Assembly (NCBI RefSeq): GCF_041146795.1
Contig: NC_135182.1
Coordinates: forward strand, 312,501 to 376,500
Origin: Maylandia zebra
Lineage: Eukaryota; Chordata; Actinopteri; Cichliformes; Cichlidae
Reading direction: 5' to 3'
DNA: 64,000 bases
In this document: piece by piece, positions 51,660 to 62,558 of the stretch
How positions within the stretch are numbered: the stretch's first letter is position 1
Layout of the letters: each line of letters opens with the position of its first letter
Program-made: the position numbers and the translations under genes
Notes under the pieces: model-generated
Databases searched by the model: none
What the model was told of the DNA's origin: nothing
The model's input: only the letters and a program-made list of their open reading frames with translations

Positions 51660-53687
51660 ATGGGTCAGAATAATTCAAAGACCTTAGACGGGTCCGATAA
51701 AAACTCAAAATTAACTGTAAAACCGAAAAAAATAAAATATAAAATCACAAATAGCGGCTCAGTACGACTCCCACTTCCGGTTACGTTTAACCCACGCTCG
51801 CGAACCAATGAAGACTTCCATGATTACGTATCCAGAACATGCGGAAGTGCTTACGTGACTGATTTCGTCTCGAACTTAAGAACTATAACTTTAATGCATC
51901 CTAATGTATTTCCGGAGCCCTATCCCGAACGATTATCGCCAGAAAACAGGTCAGTAGAAATGTTAAATACTATTTGTGATAAGAAAAGTAGGCTGATTAA
52001 AAAGTCCTGTAAAAAATATATGATAGAATGTCGTGATGTGACCAATCGCATGCTACCACTATGGAAAAAAGGACCCGAGCCAGACGTAAATGCTTTAAAT
52101 CAAGCCAGTGTAGGCTCTAGTAAATCCACTGCAGAAAAAACTAGCCTTATATGCCCATCCGTTCAACCTACGGCTCCGCCGCCTTATGATGAAAAAACAG
52201 AATTAATAGCTGCTGCGGCGGCTGCACGTCATCAGCGCGTATATCCTGATTTAACAGCAGAATCCCAAAAGAGTGAGGAAGGCACTGAAATGACACCTAA
52301 ATCAGAAGAAGATGACTGGTTTAACTTAGATCAAAGACAGGAACGAGAATACACTGAACGAGAAAGAGAGTTACAGGAACATAAAAAGCAAACAAAACAG
52401 TTAATGACAGAGTGTGAGGAAATCATGAAAGATCCTTTAACTGAACGTACGGAAGCTGAACTGCAGGAAGCCGTTTCCGTCATAGATAATCATGTTCAGC
52501 GCCACACTAGAGTAGCGAATGGTTTGACTGTGCCAAAAACAATAACTAACACCAGAAATTTAATAAGGAACTACTTAAAGCAGAAAAAAGAGGAAAAAAC
52601 TCAAGAGGGCCCCCACAAAAACACCCGTTATAAAGAAAAGCAGGGATCACAATTTAATGACGTCAGCACCTCCCTCCCGTTCATGATAATAGGGGACATG
52701 TGTTGCATTCAACCCCCTAAAATTTCAGAGTTAGCAGCAACCATTAAAGAACTTCCCGATCCTCTACAAAATCCTACAGCCTTTGTTTCTGCATTACAGA
52801 GAAGTACCAGATACCACCACTTGGGTGGGCCTGACTATAGATATATATTATGTCAACGAATCCCAGGTGTGACTGAATCTCAGCTTATTGAAGAAGTAGA
52901 GGAACTAGACCCTAAAAATGACCAAGCAGCCAACACCACCTCGTTTTTGTGGATAAACGATGACAAAATCACAGCCTTTTTTCAAAATCTAAAGAGATTT
53001 CTGCTCACAATGTCTAGAGATAAAATTGATTTAAATGCAGTAACCATGTGTAAGCAAAAGCCAGATGAATCCATTCTAGTGTTTATGAAACGTTTCACAC
53101 ACTGCTGGACTAATGAGGCATGCATGCCTGAAGGAGGAAATGATCAGATTTTCATAACAACATTCTTAAACAACATTCATCCAGAATGTTCACAACTATT
53201 GAAGCTGACTGCCACTGATAATCTCTATGACATGAAAATAAAGAACTTTATCACACTTGTCAAAACAAAAGCTGGTGCAGATCTTTTCCCCAACAGCACG
53301 AAGGCTAAAACTGTTAAGATGATGTTGAACTTTGATGTTGAAGGCTCAGAGGAAAGTGAAAAAATGATGTATGCAGGGGCCCCGTCCCCTCAACAAGCGC
53401 AGCAGGGAGATTTTAGAAGGAGAGATAGGAGTGGAGACGTATGTTTTTATTGTAAAAAAATAGGACACTGGAGGAGGGAATGCAAATCAGCAGCAGGTAG
53501 ATCTCAACCACAAAACACAGGACCAGCTCCTGCCACTAGGCGTCAGCAGAGCTCTTACAGACAAGGTAACTGGCAACGCAGACAGGAATCACATCAAAAT
53601 AATGGCCCCTTTGCACTTAGGCAGCAACCTTATAATCCACATTTTAATCCCCACCCATATGATAACGAAAGACTGGACCGACAATAG
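51660..53687 (+). CDS. gag: Gag polyprotein of the inner provirus
   Basis: 675 codons from ATG at 51,660 to TAG at 53,685-53,687. Gly at position 2 with Ser at 6 suits N-myristoylation and membrane targeting. A proline motif combining PTAP and PPPY (about residues 168-175) is a late domain that would recruit the cellular budding machinery. A Lys/Glu-rich charged stretch (residues ~205-320) precedes the capsid-like part (residues ~340-560). One zinc knuckle of the form C-X2-C-X4-H-X4-C lies near residue 595 (53,440-53,482), followed by an Arg/Gln-rich tail suited to RNA binding. The frame is open throughout. The stop is directly followed, in the same frame, by pol. Confidence 0.93.
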   Translation: MGQNNSKTLDGSDKNSKLTVKPKKIKYKITNSGSVRLPLPVTFNPRSRTNEDFHDYVSRTCGSAYVTDFVSNLRTITLMHPNVFPEPYPERLSPENRSVEMLNTICDKKSRLIKKSCKKYMIECRDVTNRMLPLWKKGPEPDVNALNQASVGSSKSTAEKTSLICPSVQPTAPPPYDEKTELIAAAAAARHQRVYPDLTAESQKSEEGTEMTPKSEEDDWFNLDQRQEREYTERERELQEHKKQTKQLMTECEEIMKDPLTERTEAELQEAVSVIDNHVQRHTRVANGLTVPKTITNTRNLIRNYLKQKKEEKTQEGPHKNTRYKEKQGSQFNDVSTSLPFMIIGDMCCIQPPKISELAATIKELPDPLQNPTAFVSALQRSTRYHHLGGPDYRYILCQRIPGVTESQLIEEVEELDPKNDQAANTTSFLWINDDKITAFFQNLKRFLLTMSRDKIDLNAVTMCKQKPDESILVFMKRFTHCWTNEACMPEGGNDQIFITTFLNNIHPECSQLLKLTATDNLYDMKIKNFITLVKTKAGADLFPNSTKAKTVKMMLNFDVEGSEESEKMMYAGAPSPQQAQQGDFRRRDRSGDVCFYCKKIGHWRRECKSAAGRSQPQNTGPAPATRRQQSSYRQGNWQRRQESHQNNGPFALRQQPYNPHFNPHPYDNERLDRQ

Positions 53688-56600
53688 GGAGGCCCAGGTG
53701 ATGATGAGGGACAGTGTGAAGCACTACACACGATGCTGCATTTGCAATTGTCCCGTAACACAGAAAGCTTGCCCATGTTAGATATAGAGATAGGTGAAAA
53801 GACTTATTCCTTTTTAGTTGACAGTGGAGCCACTAAAAGTTCACTGTCTGGAAAATTCTATAGTGGGCCTGTTTCCTCTGTGTGCATCAACACCATGGGA
53901 ATAAACGGAACTCTAGTGCAATGCCCCAAAACTCATTCTCTAAAAACACGCTGGGGCCCAAAACCAGATGAAATTACATATCATCCATTCATAATTATTC
54001 CAAACTCGCCTGTGAATCTATTAGGCAGAGATTTAATGGCAAAAATGAACTTGTGTATTTCATTTAACACAAAGGGTGAAATGTTTGCAGATACTGATAA
54101 CAGCTATGTTTTCTCTGCCCTATGCACCGACACCATGGAGAAGGAACATCCTCTGTGTCAGCTGGACGCCTCAGCGGAGAATGAACTCAATATCCATCTG
54201 ACTGGTATCCCACGTCACACACTGTGCCAAACACGTGTACAGACACCACTACCAGGTAGCCCCATGCCTGGAAGCCACATATTTGTTTCTCTCACACTGT
54301 TCAACAACATGATAACTGCTCACACCAGTGAAGGCCAAACAGTTGTTTTGTCACATAACTCAGACATAGGCTATGACATCACTGCACCATGTCGACACAC
54401 AGATCTAACCTACCCCATACACTGTACTATCTCTGCTGTCACATTGCCAGCTGAATATCAAAACATGACATTATGGTCAAGAGGTGAGAATGATGTAGGA
54501 TTTATCGACTGTACACCTTATCATGCTCAGCTGAAAAACAACAAGCCGGTATATGTCAAGCAATATCCCATTTCCGCTGAAAAAGCCGCAGCCTTAGACA
54601 TCATCATAGGAGATTTATTGACAGCTGGAGTAATAAAGCCCACAGTATCTCCATATAACACTCCTGTCAATCCTGTGCCAAAGCCTAACAAACCTGGCGT
54701 ATGGCGTTTCACACAAGACTTAAGGCAAGTTAATGCAGTCATCATGCCTCTGCCACCTCTGGTTCCAGATGTTCCCAGCATACTGACATCTATTCCAGCA
54801 ACAGCTACACATTTTACTGTGGTGGATTTGTGCTCCGCCTTTTTCTCAGTACCTGTGCATGAAGACACACAGCCGATATTTGCTTTTACACATAGAGATA
54901 AGCAGTACACATGGACTCGCTTACCCCAAGGCATGGTAGACAGCCCTGCGGCTTTCTCAATGGTAGTACGTGCTACCCTGGACGGCTTCACTCCTCCAGA
55001 GGGCTGTACTCTGATCCAGTATGTAGATGATCTCCTCCTCTGTGCTGAAAGTGAAAAACTATGTCAAACTGCCACACACATGCTACTCCAGCACCTCCAA
55101 CAGACTGGCCACAAAGCATCAGCAAAGAAAATGCAGTACTGTCAGACTTCTGTTCAATATTTGGGATTTACACTGTCTCACGGACAACGTTCTATGACTA
55201 CAGACAGGGTCAAAGCTGTGACCTCTGTCCCTAAGCCCACTACACAGAAAGAAATGCTGTCTTTCCTAGGCATGGTGAACTATTGCAGACAGTGGATACC
55301 AGACTGTTCTTTTCATGACCACATTCTGCGTGAATGCTGCAAAAAAGACAAGCCTCCTCGAATACTGTGGTCCACAGAAATGACTGCCTCTTTCAATGCA
55401 TTACAGGGAGCGCTGACCTCCGCCCCTTGTTTGGGTCTGCCTGACTACCACTTACCGTTCCACCTGTTCGTCACAGAGAACGGCACAACCTGTGCAGGTG
55501 TATTGGCCCAAGAGCATGGCTGTGGCTACCGTCCAGTAGCCTTCTACTCAAAGGTGCTGCCAGCAGTAGTTCAGGGGATGCCGGCCTGCCTGAGAGCAGT
55601 AGCAGCTTGCTCTATCATGATAAGGGACTGCGAGAAGCTCACACTCTCACATGACACTATTCTACACACCAATCACCAGGTCACGACCATTCTAGCAAAC
55701 ATAACTACACAACACATGACCGCACAACGTCGCTCAGGTTATGAAGCTACACTGACTTCAACAGCAAATCTCACTATAAAAGCAAGCAGCACACCCAATT
55801 CGCCAGCACACTTACTCATTCGTATGCTGTGTTCCTCTGACCGACAGGATGGTTCAGACGACCCTGACGATCATGATTGTATGACACGTATACAGGAATC
55901 CACAGCACCACGCCCAGACTTAGAGCAGACACCAATCCCAGACTCAGTCATTGTTTATGTGGACGGGTCCTGTTCAAAACCAAATGACAACTTATTTCTT
56001 TGTGGCTATTCGGTGGTGACATTGCCTGACATCATACTAGAGGCTCACTCATTACCATTTCACTCAGCACAAAAAGCAGAGCTCATGGCTTTAATACGCG
56101 CCTGTGAGTTACATGTGGATAAGCGGGTAACAATTTACACTGATAGCCGTTATGCATTCGGTGTGGTGCATGACTTTGGCACATTGTGGAGACAAAGAGG
56201 ATTTAGATCTGCTGATGGAAAATCGATCGCTAATTCTGACCTTGTTCAAAGACTTTTGCAGGCTATACAGCTGCCATCGGCAATTGCAGTTGTTAAAACG
56301 AAGGGGCACAGCACGGCTGACACAGACGAAGCAGTGGGAAATGCTCTTGCAGACGTAACCGCGAAAGCAGCTGCTGCCTCACAGCAACCACCCAGAAGGG
56401 AAGTATTATCTTTGCCTTTACAGCTGCCACTTGTCACGCTCCCAGACTATTTAGAAACAAATGTTGACCTAAAATTCATACAAGAGCAAGCCTCTGCCTT
56501 AGATTACACTTACTGGGAAAGTAATGATTGTACCTTAGATAACAGAGACGGCTTATACAAAAACCTTGAGGGTTTGATTGCCCTCCCATCTTCACTACTG

Positions 56601-57803
56601 CCAATCCTTGTCCGCCATTTTCACGGTGTGAGTCATGTCGGACAAAGAGGGGTAATAGGAGCAATAAAATCAAGATTTGTAATCAAGAAAACATCACACG
56701 CAGTAAAACGCATATTAGCAACCTGTCTAACATGTGCACGAACTAATGTAGGAAAACCAAAAGCAAAACATCAGCATTTACCACAACCAGATTTCCCATT
56801 TCATACATTACAAATTGATTTTACACACATGCCAGCACAAGGAAGCATCAAGTACTTACTGGTAATAGTGGACCAATTTAGTAAATGGGTAGAAACTTAC
56901 CCAACATCAAAAGAAACTGCAGAAGTAGTCTGTCAAAAGTTGTGCAATGACATAATACCCAGATTTGGAATACCTCACCAAATTAACAGTGATAGAGGAC
57001 CTTCATTCACATCAGAAGTAATTCAAAAGTGTGCTAAAACTCTAGCAATAGACTGGAAATATCATGTGCCATACCATCCTCAGAGTTCAGGAGTTGTAGA
57101 AAGAATGAATAGGACCATAAAAAATCGCCTGACTAAAGCAATGATAGAAACAGGAATGACCTGGATCAAACTACTTCCTCAAATCCTCTGCGAGATTAGA
57201 ATGACTCCATCCGCAGCAACCAAATTATCTCCATTTGAAATAATCATGGGAAGACCGTTTCCAACACCATGGTCAGCCTCCAGAGGGGCACCGCTATTGG
57301 AAGGGGACATAGACACTGCATTGTCTGACTATGTTCATAACCTGGTAGAAACACTGAATAATAACTATCAGAAAGTTTGTCTCTCTCAGCCTCTCCCTTC
57401 CATAGATCCAACCCATCCGTGGAAACCAGGAGATGCGGTATTGGTAAAGTCGCTAAAACCAAGGGCACTCGGGGAGGCCGCGTGTTCCAGCCCCCAGACT
57501 GTACTTGCAGTGACGAGAACCAGCATCCTAACAGACGGACAACCTCAGTGGATTCATGCCAGCAGGGTTAAGACCAGCCCCACCAAACCACCTAAGGCGT
57601 CGGATCAAGTAGATGACGTCTCCGGCGAGCCAGCGCCCGGATTCAATACACCTATAGATGACGACTCAGGCGAGCCAACGCCCGGATCCAATACACCTAC
57701 ACACACACAATCACTGATTAACACACAACGCCTGAAAGAACAACAACAAGGTACTCGAACATCCAGCAGGAACAGAAAGCCTAGAGTACCACACAATGTC
57801 TAA
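53688..57803 (+). CDS. pol: Pol polyprotein (protease, RT, RNase H, integrase) of the inner provirus
   Basis: Open from directly after the gag UAG to TAA at 57,801-57,803, in the same frame as gag; first ATG at 53,733. Domains by residue from 53,733: aspartic protease (LVDSGAT near 30), reverse transcriptase (about 185-520; WRFTQDLR, LPQGMVDSPAAF, YVDDLLLC near 428-435), RNase H (about 738-890; VYVDGSCS, then a DSRYA box and ending GNALADVTAK), integrase (HHCC zinc part near 960-1,010; core Asp near 1,028, Asp near 1,088, Glu near 1,124) and a C-terminal tail with two copies of a short SGEP(A/T)PGFNTP-like unit. Expression as a gag-pol fusion by UAG readthrough is inferred. No stop breaks it. 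Confidence 0.94.
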   Translation, partial: GGPGDDEGQCEALHTMLHLQLSRNTESLPMLDIEIGEKTYSFLVDSGATKSSLSGKFYSGPVSSVCINTMGINGTLVQCPKTHSLKTRWGPKPDEITYHPFIIIPNSPVNLLGRDLMAKMNLCISFNTKGEMFADTDNSYVFSALCTDTMEKEHPLCQLDASAENELNIHLTGIPRHTLCQTRVQTPLPGSPMPGSHIFVSLTLFNNMITAHTSEGQTVVLSHNSDIGYDITAPCRHTDLTYPIHCTISAVTLPAEYQNMTLWSRGENDVGFIDCTPYHAQLKNNKPVYVKQYPISAEKAAALDIIIGDLLTAGVIKPTVSPYNTPVNPVPKPNKPGVWRFTQDLRQVNAVIMPLPPLVPDVPSILTSIPATATHFTVVDLCSAFFSVPVHEDTQPIFAFTHRDKQYTWTRLPQGMVDSPAAFSMVVRATLDGFTPPEGCTLIQYVDDLLLCAESEKLCQTATHMLLQHLQQTGHKASAKKMQYCQTSVQYLGFTLSHGQRSMTTDRVKAVTSVPKPTTQKEMLSFLGMVNYCRQWIPDCSFHDHILRECCKKDKPPRILWSTEMTASFNALQGALTSAPCLGLPDYHLPFHLFVTENGTTCAGVLAQEHGCGYRPVAFYSKVLPAVVQGMPACLRAVAACSIMIRDCEKLTLSHDTILHTNHQVTTILANITTQHMTAQRRSGYEATLTSTANLTIKASSTPNSPAHLLIRMLCSSDRQDGSDDPDDHDCMTRIQESTAPRPDLEQTPIPDSVIVYVDGSCSKPNDNLFLCGYSVVTLPDIILEAHSLPFHSAQKAELMALIRACELHVDKRVTIYTDSRYAFGVVHDFGTLWRQRGFRSADGKSIANSDLVQRLLQAIQLPSAIAVVKTKGHSTADTDEAVGNALADVTAKAAAASQQPPRREVLSLPLQLPLVTLPDYLETNVDLKFIQEQASALDYTYWESNDCTLDNRDGLYKNLEGLIALPSSLLPILVRHFHGVSHVGQRGVIGAIKSRFVIKKTSHAVKRILATCLTCARTNVGKPKAKHQHLPQPDFPFHTLQIDFTHMPAQGSIKYLLVIVDQFSKWVETYPTSKETAEVVCQKLCNDIIPRFGIPHQINSDRGPSFTSEVIQKCAKTLAIDWKYHVPYHPQSSGVVERMNRTIKNRLTKAMIETGMTWIKLLPQILCEIRMTPSAATKLSPFEIIMGRPFPTPWSASRGAPLLEGDIDTALSDYVHNLVETLNNNYQKVCLSQPLPSIDPTHPWKPGDAVLVKSLKPRALGEAACSSPQTVLAVTRTSILTDGQPQWIHASRVKTSPTKPPKASDQVDDVSGEPAPGFNTPIDDDSGEPTPGSNTPTHTQSLINTQRLKEQQQGTRTSSRNRKPRVPHNV

Positions 57804-58113
57804 CCTGATAAAGATAGACTCGTTTCATCCTGATAATGGAGAAAATGAAATGCCCATTGTCATCACACGACGCTTATACGGTGTCTCTCGAACTTGGGAC
57901 CAGGCCAGGAGACGACTAAAGAACTGTCTTTTTTATATATTTAGGTTATTAATCATATCTACTGCATTAACCTTAGGATTTTTATTTACTATTTCGTATT
58001 CTAAAGTGCAACCCTGTTCACATTTCTGCAAGCCACATTTTGCTGACAATACCTCATGCTCCACTTGGCAAGACACCCACCTAGTACAGCTACTTCAATG
58101 TATTTGCAATTAG
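57796..58113 (+). CDS. Short membrane protein, likely env leader stub
   Basis: 105 codons; its ATG overlaps the pol stop by 8 bases, the position at which env begins in many retroviruses. A charged N-terminal part with RRRLK is followed by one hydrophobic segment (about residues 51-69, LLIISTALTLGFLFTISYS) and a short Cys-rich end, as in an env leader with signal-anchor. No surface or transmembrane subunit, fusion peptide or furin site follows; the 3' LTR begins 187 bases later. It is therefore an env stub or a small accessory protein. No function can be assigned. Confidence 0.55.
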   Translation: MSNLIKIDSFHPDNGENEMPIVITRRLYGVSRTWDQARRRLKNCLFYIFRLLIISTALTLGFLFTISYSKVQPCSHFCKPHFADNTSCSTWQDTHLVQLLQCICN

Positions 58114-58284
58114 CACAAATTGATCCTGAGGATGTGCCAGATGTTACCAATGATGTTCCTGATGTGTATATTGAACATTAGGTTGTGAACTATTACATTT
58201 TATGATTTGCTTTTTATATTATGTTATTACATTTGTGATTTTTCCTTTCTATTTGAATTATTATTTTTTTTAAAAAATAATAAT

Positions 58285-58297
58285 AAAAAAAGAGTGG
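58285..58297 (+). promoter_or_regulatory. Polypurine tract of the inner provirus
   Basis: AAAAAAAGAGTGG lies three bases before the 3' LTR; it is the expected primer for plus-strand DNA synthesis. Confidence 0.7.
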
Positions 58298-58300
58298 AAC

Positions 58301-59000
58301 TGTTAGGTATATTAGTACCATGGGAGCATTTACTGGATATTGTTTTATAGTGACATTATGCAGGAAAACTCTGTCATTCAATAAGGCCCCTTTGTTTCAG
58401 TGTTTTTCTCTTTGACCCAAGAATTGATGTGTGAGAATCACAGGGTGGTACAAGGTTGAAATACCACAGAGATCACTTCCTCAGCTACATTAGTTTCTTA
58501 ATCTTTTAGACGCCTGTTGAAGGCCAAATGGTTTGTTTCAGATTTCACTAATGTAAGAACTCTTCGTTTTGTGCCTTGAAAATATGTCGCTGAGATAATC
58601 ACAATTGTAGCTGAACTAAAAAACTACACAAAGGATGCTTCTTCACCCAAGGGCAGGAAGACGCTGCCTTATCTTGGTCTGTACTGGTTTAAACTGATAA
58701 ATCTGCTGTCTCATGAATTTTACCCTCTATATAAACTGTTGTACTTGTGAATAAAGTTGAGTCACTTTGGGAAGACAATCTAAAGCAGTCTCTGTTTTCT
58801 TGTTCTCCCAAGCTGCTCCCGAGCTGCTCGTACTAACACGCTGAATGGCATGCTTGAATATTACTTGAGAATATATTTGACTGTGTTACAGACTAAGGGA
58901 CATTCTCTGCTGATAGGTGAAGGTACATTCTCTGCTGATAGACGTCCACGCCTCGGAGGAAGCCGATCCACGGAGTAGGCCCTGGAAACAGTTTCCTTCA
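58301..59000 (+). repeat. 3' LTR of the inner provirus
   Basis: 700 bp, same as 50,501-51,200 except three single-base changes. Confidence 0.97.
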
Positions 59001-59005
59001 GTGCC

Positions 59006-60872
59006 TTTAAAGGAGTTGTGGCTCAATTCGTCTCTTGAGGGTCACGAGCCTTTGGCCAGCGCTATGATTGGCCAATCTACTGTGAGGATGATATGAGTTA
59101 TTGAAGGATTGCACACGCTTACAGACACAGAGTCCAGAAACACACATGAGAGTATTGATTCCAGGCAAGAGGCCTCAAATTCGTTTAGCTTTTAACTGAA
59201 CTTAAAGACGGACCAAAGAGGAAGGAAAGCATATATTTTGGTTACGTCTGATAAACTAGAATTAGAAGGTATTTTTACCTTAAAAGGAGCAAAATGAAAT
59301 AAAAAGAGCTATATCAAAAACAGGTTATAACATAGGAAATGTGAGGGTAAAGTGAAGTTAGTGTTAACACACAGGAGTTGGTTGTAGGCAGCATTTAGCT
59401 ATGATGAAATTTATGCAGGAGTAATTGCTTATATGTTTAAACTCAATTGATTAAAGTGGAAATGGGGTTTTGTTTCCGTTGTAGAAGATCTCTGGATCAC
59501 AAGAGGGCTTCTTTTTATTTAATTTTGTTTTAAAGCTTTATTTTTGATTTTTGATTCATATTTTGAACAGTGCACTGATTTTTGGTTGTGAATCTTTTCT
59601 TTAAGCAGATCTGCACATCGGAAATTACAAGCATTACACGTCGGCGAGAAAATTGTTGCAAGTGAGTTTCTCCACATTAAAATGGGCTCTGGTGAAAGCC
59701 ACTTATTGGGACAATTAGAAAATGAGGGCCCCTGCCTAAGAAGGATTCAGCGAGGTAATCCGATCTAAAGTTCTTGTTTTTTTTTTTGAAATGACGTCAT
59801 TTTGCTGAGGGCGGAAATCTAAATGCGGCGATGGTTTCCACTATCAGCAAAGAAAGAAAGAATGGATGAATGAATGGGTGAATGAATGAAAGACTGGAAA
59901 TAAAAACAAACGGACTGACTGGTAAAAGCTGACAAGACTTGACCACGACTCAAGGTTAACCTCCACCTAGATAGGACAAAAGGGTGGATGAATTTAGGTG
60001 TGTTTCTTTTTACAGGAGCAGAAAGATGACAGCGACATCTGAGGTTGCATGACGATTTAACTTTTAAATGTTCCTTTCTGTGTTTGTGAATCTACCAGGG
60101 TGGTTGTTCAGGGGTTTGTGTTGTGTTGCTCACAGAGATAACTGTGAGAAAGTGTGTACACACCTGCGCAGCGCTAACATTTCCATTTTTTCTACAGCAT
60201 TACAGTTCTTCATGTGATTTGATGATGTGATTTCTAACAGAACAAGTGGTGGATGTTTGTTTCTTTATTACAGGTTATGAGTTGCTGATGCTGCTACACT
60301 GTGTTGTTGGGAAAATGTTGAAGGTTAGCATTCTTTCTACAGCTATGGATGGCTAACTTTATGGTGTTTTTATGGCACCTCTGGAATGTGGATGGCCGAC
60401 GCCTGCCCACCACACGATCAATGTGGTTTGATAATGTTTGTTTTGCTTTTGTTAAGAGTGCATGCGGAGGATTCAGTAGAAAACAGACAAGTGACATGAG
60501 AAAACAAATAAGGGATGCAGTTTCTATGGAACAGTTTACTAGGGGGCTCATAGTGATAAAACAAGTGGAGTGACATTGCTTAAGGGAAGTCACTAATTAA
60601 ATTCGGGATAAAATAAATTGCGGCAATAATAGTGATGTAATGATTTGGGAAATCCTGAACGTGATACTTGTCTGTCGTGCTGAGTACTTTGTCACTTTCA
60701 TGATCTATAGTTGGTTATAAATAAGATGTTTGATTTAACAGATTAGTTTTCCAGGATACAGGTTCCAGGTGGAGCTGGGAGTTAAATGAGCTTAACATGT
60801 AACTGCTGACTGATGTTTTACACAAGCTTACAGGTTGGCAGGAGATTGTTTTAGAGAGAATGTGTAACGTTC
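59006..60872 (+). other. Outer provirus interior, no recognisable gag, protease or RT
   Basis: Resumes the outer provirus after the inner insertion. The part 59,560-59,900 is a diverged repeat of 49,560-49,960. ATG at 59,683 opens MGSGESHLLG, which looks like a myristoylated gag start but stops within 30 codons. A 74-codon frame (60,349-60,573) has no recognisable domain. Confidence 0.5.
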
Positions 60873-62204
60873 TTGTACAGGTCTCAGTGGGGAGACCCAG
60901 AGGAGGTGAGTATCATAAAGTGTAAAGGTCACTCCTTGGGGACTGGCATGGTGGCCAGAGGAAATCAGGAAGCCGATCGAGCGGCGAAAGAGGTAGCCGG
61001 CTATAAAGCACTACGGCAAGAACTAGGAATCAACATGTTAGAGGAGGCCAGGAAGGCCCAAGAGGAGGCGGCCCCGGAAGAGAAGGGGGTCTGGAAGACT
61101 CGAGGAGCATGGGAAGAAGGAGGTCTTTGGCGAGGACCTGACGGACGACCGGTATTGACAGCCAACCTAGCGGAACAGAAGATTGCAGAAGCACATGGGC
61201 TTGGCCATGTGGGTGTGGCCCAGATGGAGAGACATCTGTGCCATTGGTGGCATCCCTTTTTGAGGGATATGATTAAGGAAAAAGCTAGGACGTGCCTGAT
61301 CTGTGGGAGGCACAATCCAAAGCCAGTGATTAAACCAGAGGCAGGTAAATTCCCCATTCCAGAAAGACCAGGGGAAGAGATTGTCATTGATTTCACTGAC
61401 ATGATTGATGTGGGACCGGGAGGAGTCCGGTATTTGCTGGTAAGTGTGGATGCGCTGACAGGGTGGCCCGAAGCGTGGCCAACAAAGAGGGAGGATGCAA
61501 AAAGTGTGATTAAGTGTTTAATCAATCATTACATCCCCCGGCATGGTTTTCCCAAAAGAATTAGGTCAGACAATGGAACTCACTTTAAAAATAAAGATTT
61601 GGCAGAAGTAGAACAGAAGCTGGGGTTGCAGCACCGATTTGGGACGGTGTATCATCCTCAGTCCCAGGGGAAGGTGGAAAGAATGAATCTAAACCTGAAA
61701 AACAAAATAGCCAAAATTTCTGCTCAGACGGGGCTAAATGGGGTTGCAGCCCTGCCAATTGCATTGATGATAATAAGATGTTGTGTTAATCAATCCACAG
61801 GTTTCACACCATATGAGCTGTTGACAGGACGACAGTTTCCAGGTCCTTGGACAACAGTCCCGGCGGAAGAAAGTATAAAAAGTAATAGAAAGCATGCTGA
61901 ATGTTGGAAAGAATTAAAAGCTCTTGTGTCTAGTTTCACACAACAGGTTGGAGCAGGGGTGAATGCGGTGGAGAGGTCCGTCCCCGACGCCAAGGCGGTG
62001 TGGCTGAAGGTCATTAAGCGAAAGTAGAGAGACCCGAGGTGGACGGGGCCATTCGAGGTGACGGCTCGAACCACCAGTGCGGTTCAACTGAAGGGAAAGG
62101 GGGAGACCTGGTTCCATTGGTCTCAATGTGCAGGGGCTGACGAAAGCTTACTCGAGATAAGCTCCGCCCAAAGTAACACAGGGGGGAACAGAGAAGCAGA
62201 ATAA
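60873..62204 (+). pseudogene. RNase H end and integrase of the outer provirus
   Basis: The frame starts in the last part of RNase H (KCKGHS, GNQEADRAAKEVAG), goes on to the integrase zinc region (AHGLGHVG, then CLICGRHN) and core (VIDFTDM first Asp; IRSDNGTHF second Asp; GKVERMN with the Glu). An in-frame TAG at 62,025-62,027 breaks it; the following codons still read as the C-terminal integrase domain (RWTGPFEVTART, WFHWSQCAGA) to a TAA at 62,202-62,204. With no RT, protease or gag in front, the copy is dead. It is clearly different from the inner integrase. Confidence 0.9.
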
Positions 62205-62546
62205 TCCTCTCCCCCTGTGCAGCGGTTCTTCCCAGTAGTCTACCTGGGGAGACGAAGAAAGAAGAGGAGTGTCACGAGCTAAGCATCAATTCATTCCAGG
62301 CTCCTTATAGGCTAGGGCTCTAGTCTAAAGTAATTGATAGTTTAAAGGAATCGTAATAGTTTGTACGTTAATCGCATACTATTATACTCATAACTTTATA
62401 CGCTTATCACGAAGTTTAAAGTAAAAGTAAAAGAGCCTGGGTACAGTGATCATGAAACTGTAGGAAAATTGGAAAATAACGGGGATGTTGGGGTTGATAA
62501 GTGTTATAACGTGTTTGTTTGTTAGGTTGGACTCGCAAGCGAGCCC
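62205..62546 (+). other. Outer provirus 3' untranslated region
   Basis: Non-coding between the integrase end and the purine tract. There is no room for env, which must have been lost. Confidence 0.6.
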
Positions 62547-62558
62547 AAGAGGAGGAGT
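62547..62558 (+). promoter_or_regulatory. Polypurine tract of the outer provirus
   Basis: AAGAGGAGGAGT directly before the 3' LTR. Confidence 0.75.

Larger units (their letters stand above)
50501..59000 (+). mobile_element. Inner endogenous retrovirus, young, env-less
   Basis: 8.5 kb with 700-bp LTRs and GTGCC duplicated on both sides (50,496-50,500; 59,001-59,005). LTRs differ at only three positions that I can find. Order: LTR, tRNA-Leu type primer site, leader with repeats, gag (51,660-53,687), pol (to 57,803), short membrane stub, purine tract, LTR. The pol type resembles gamma/epsilonretrovirus-like (class I) fish retroviruses. No env gene is present. Confidence 0.95.

Noticed and set aside
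54527..54991. 154-codon minus-strand frame
   Set aside because: Antisense of the pol RT region in the inner provirus, which is clearly coding on the plus strand.
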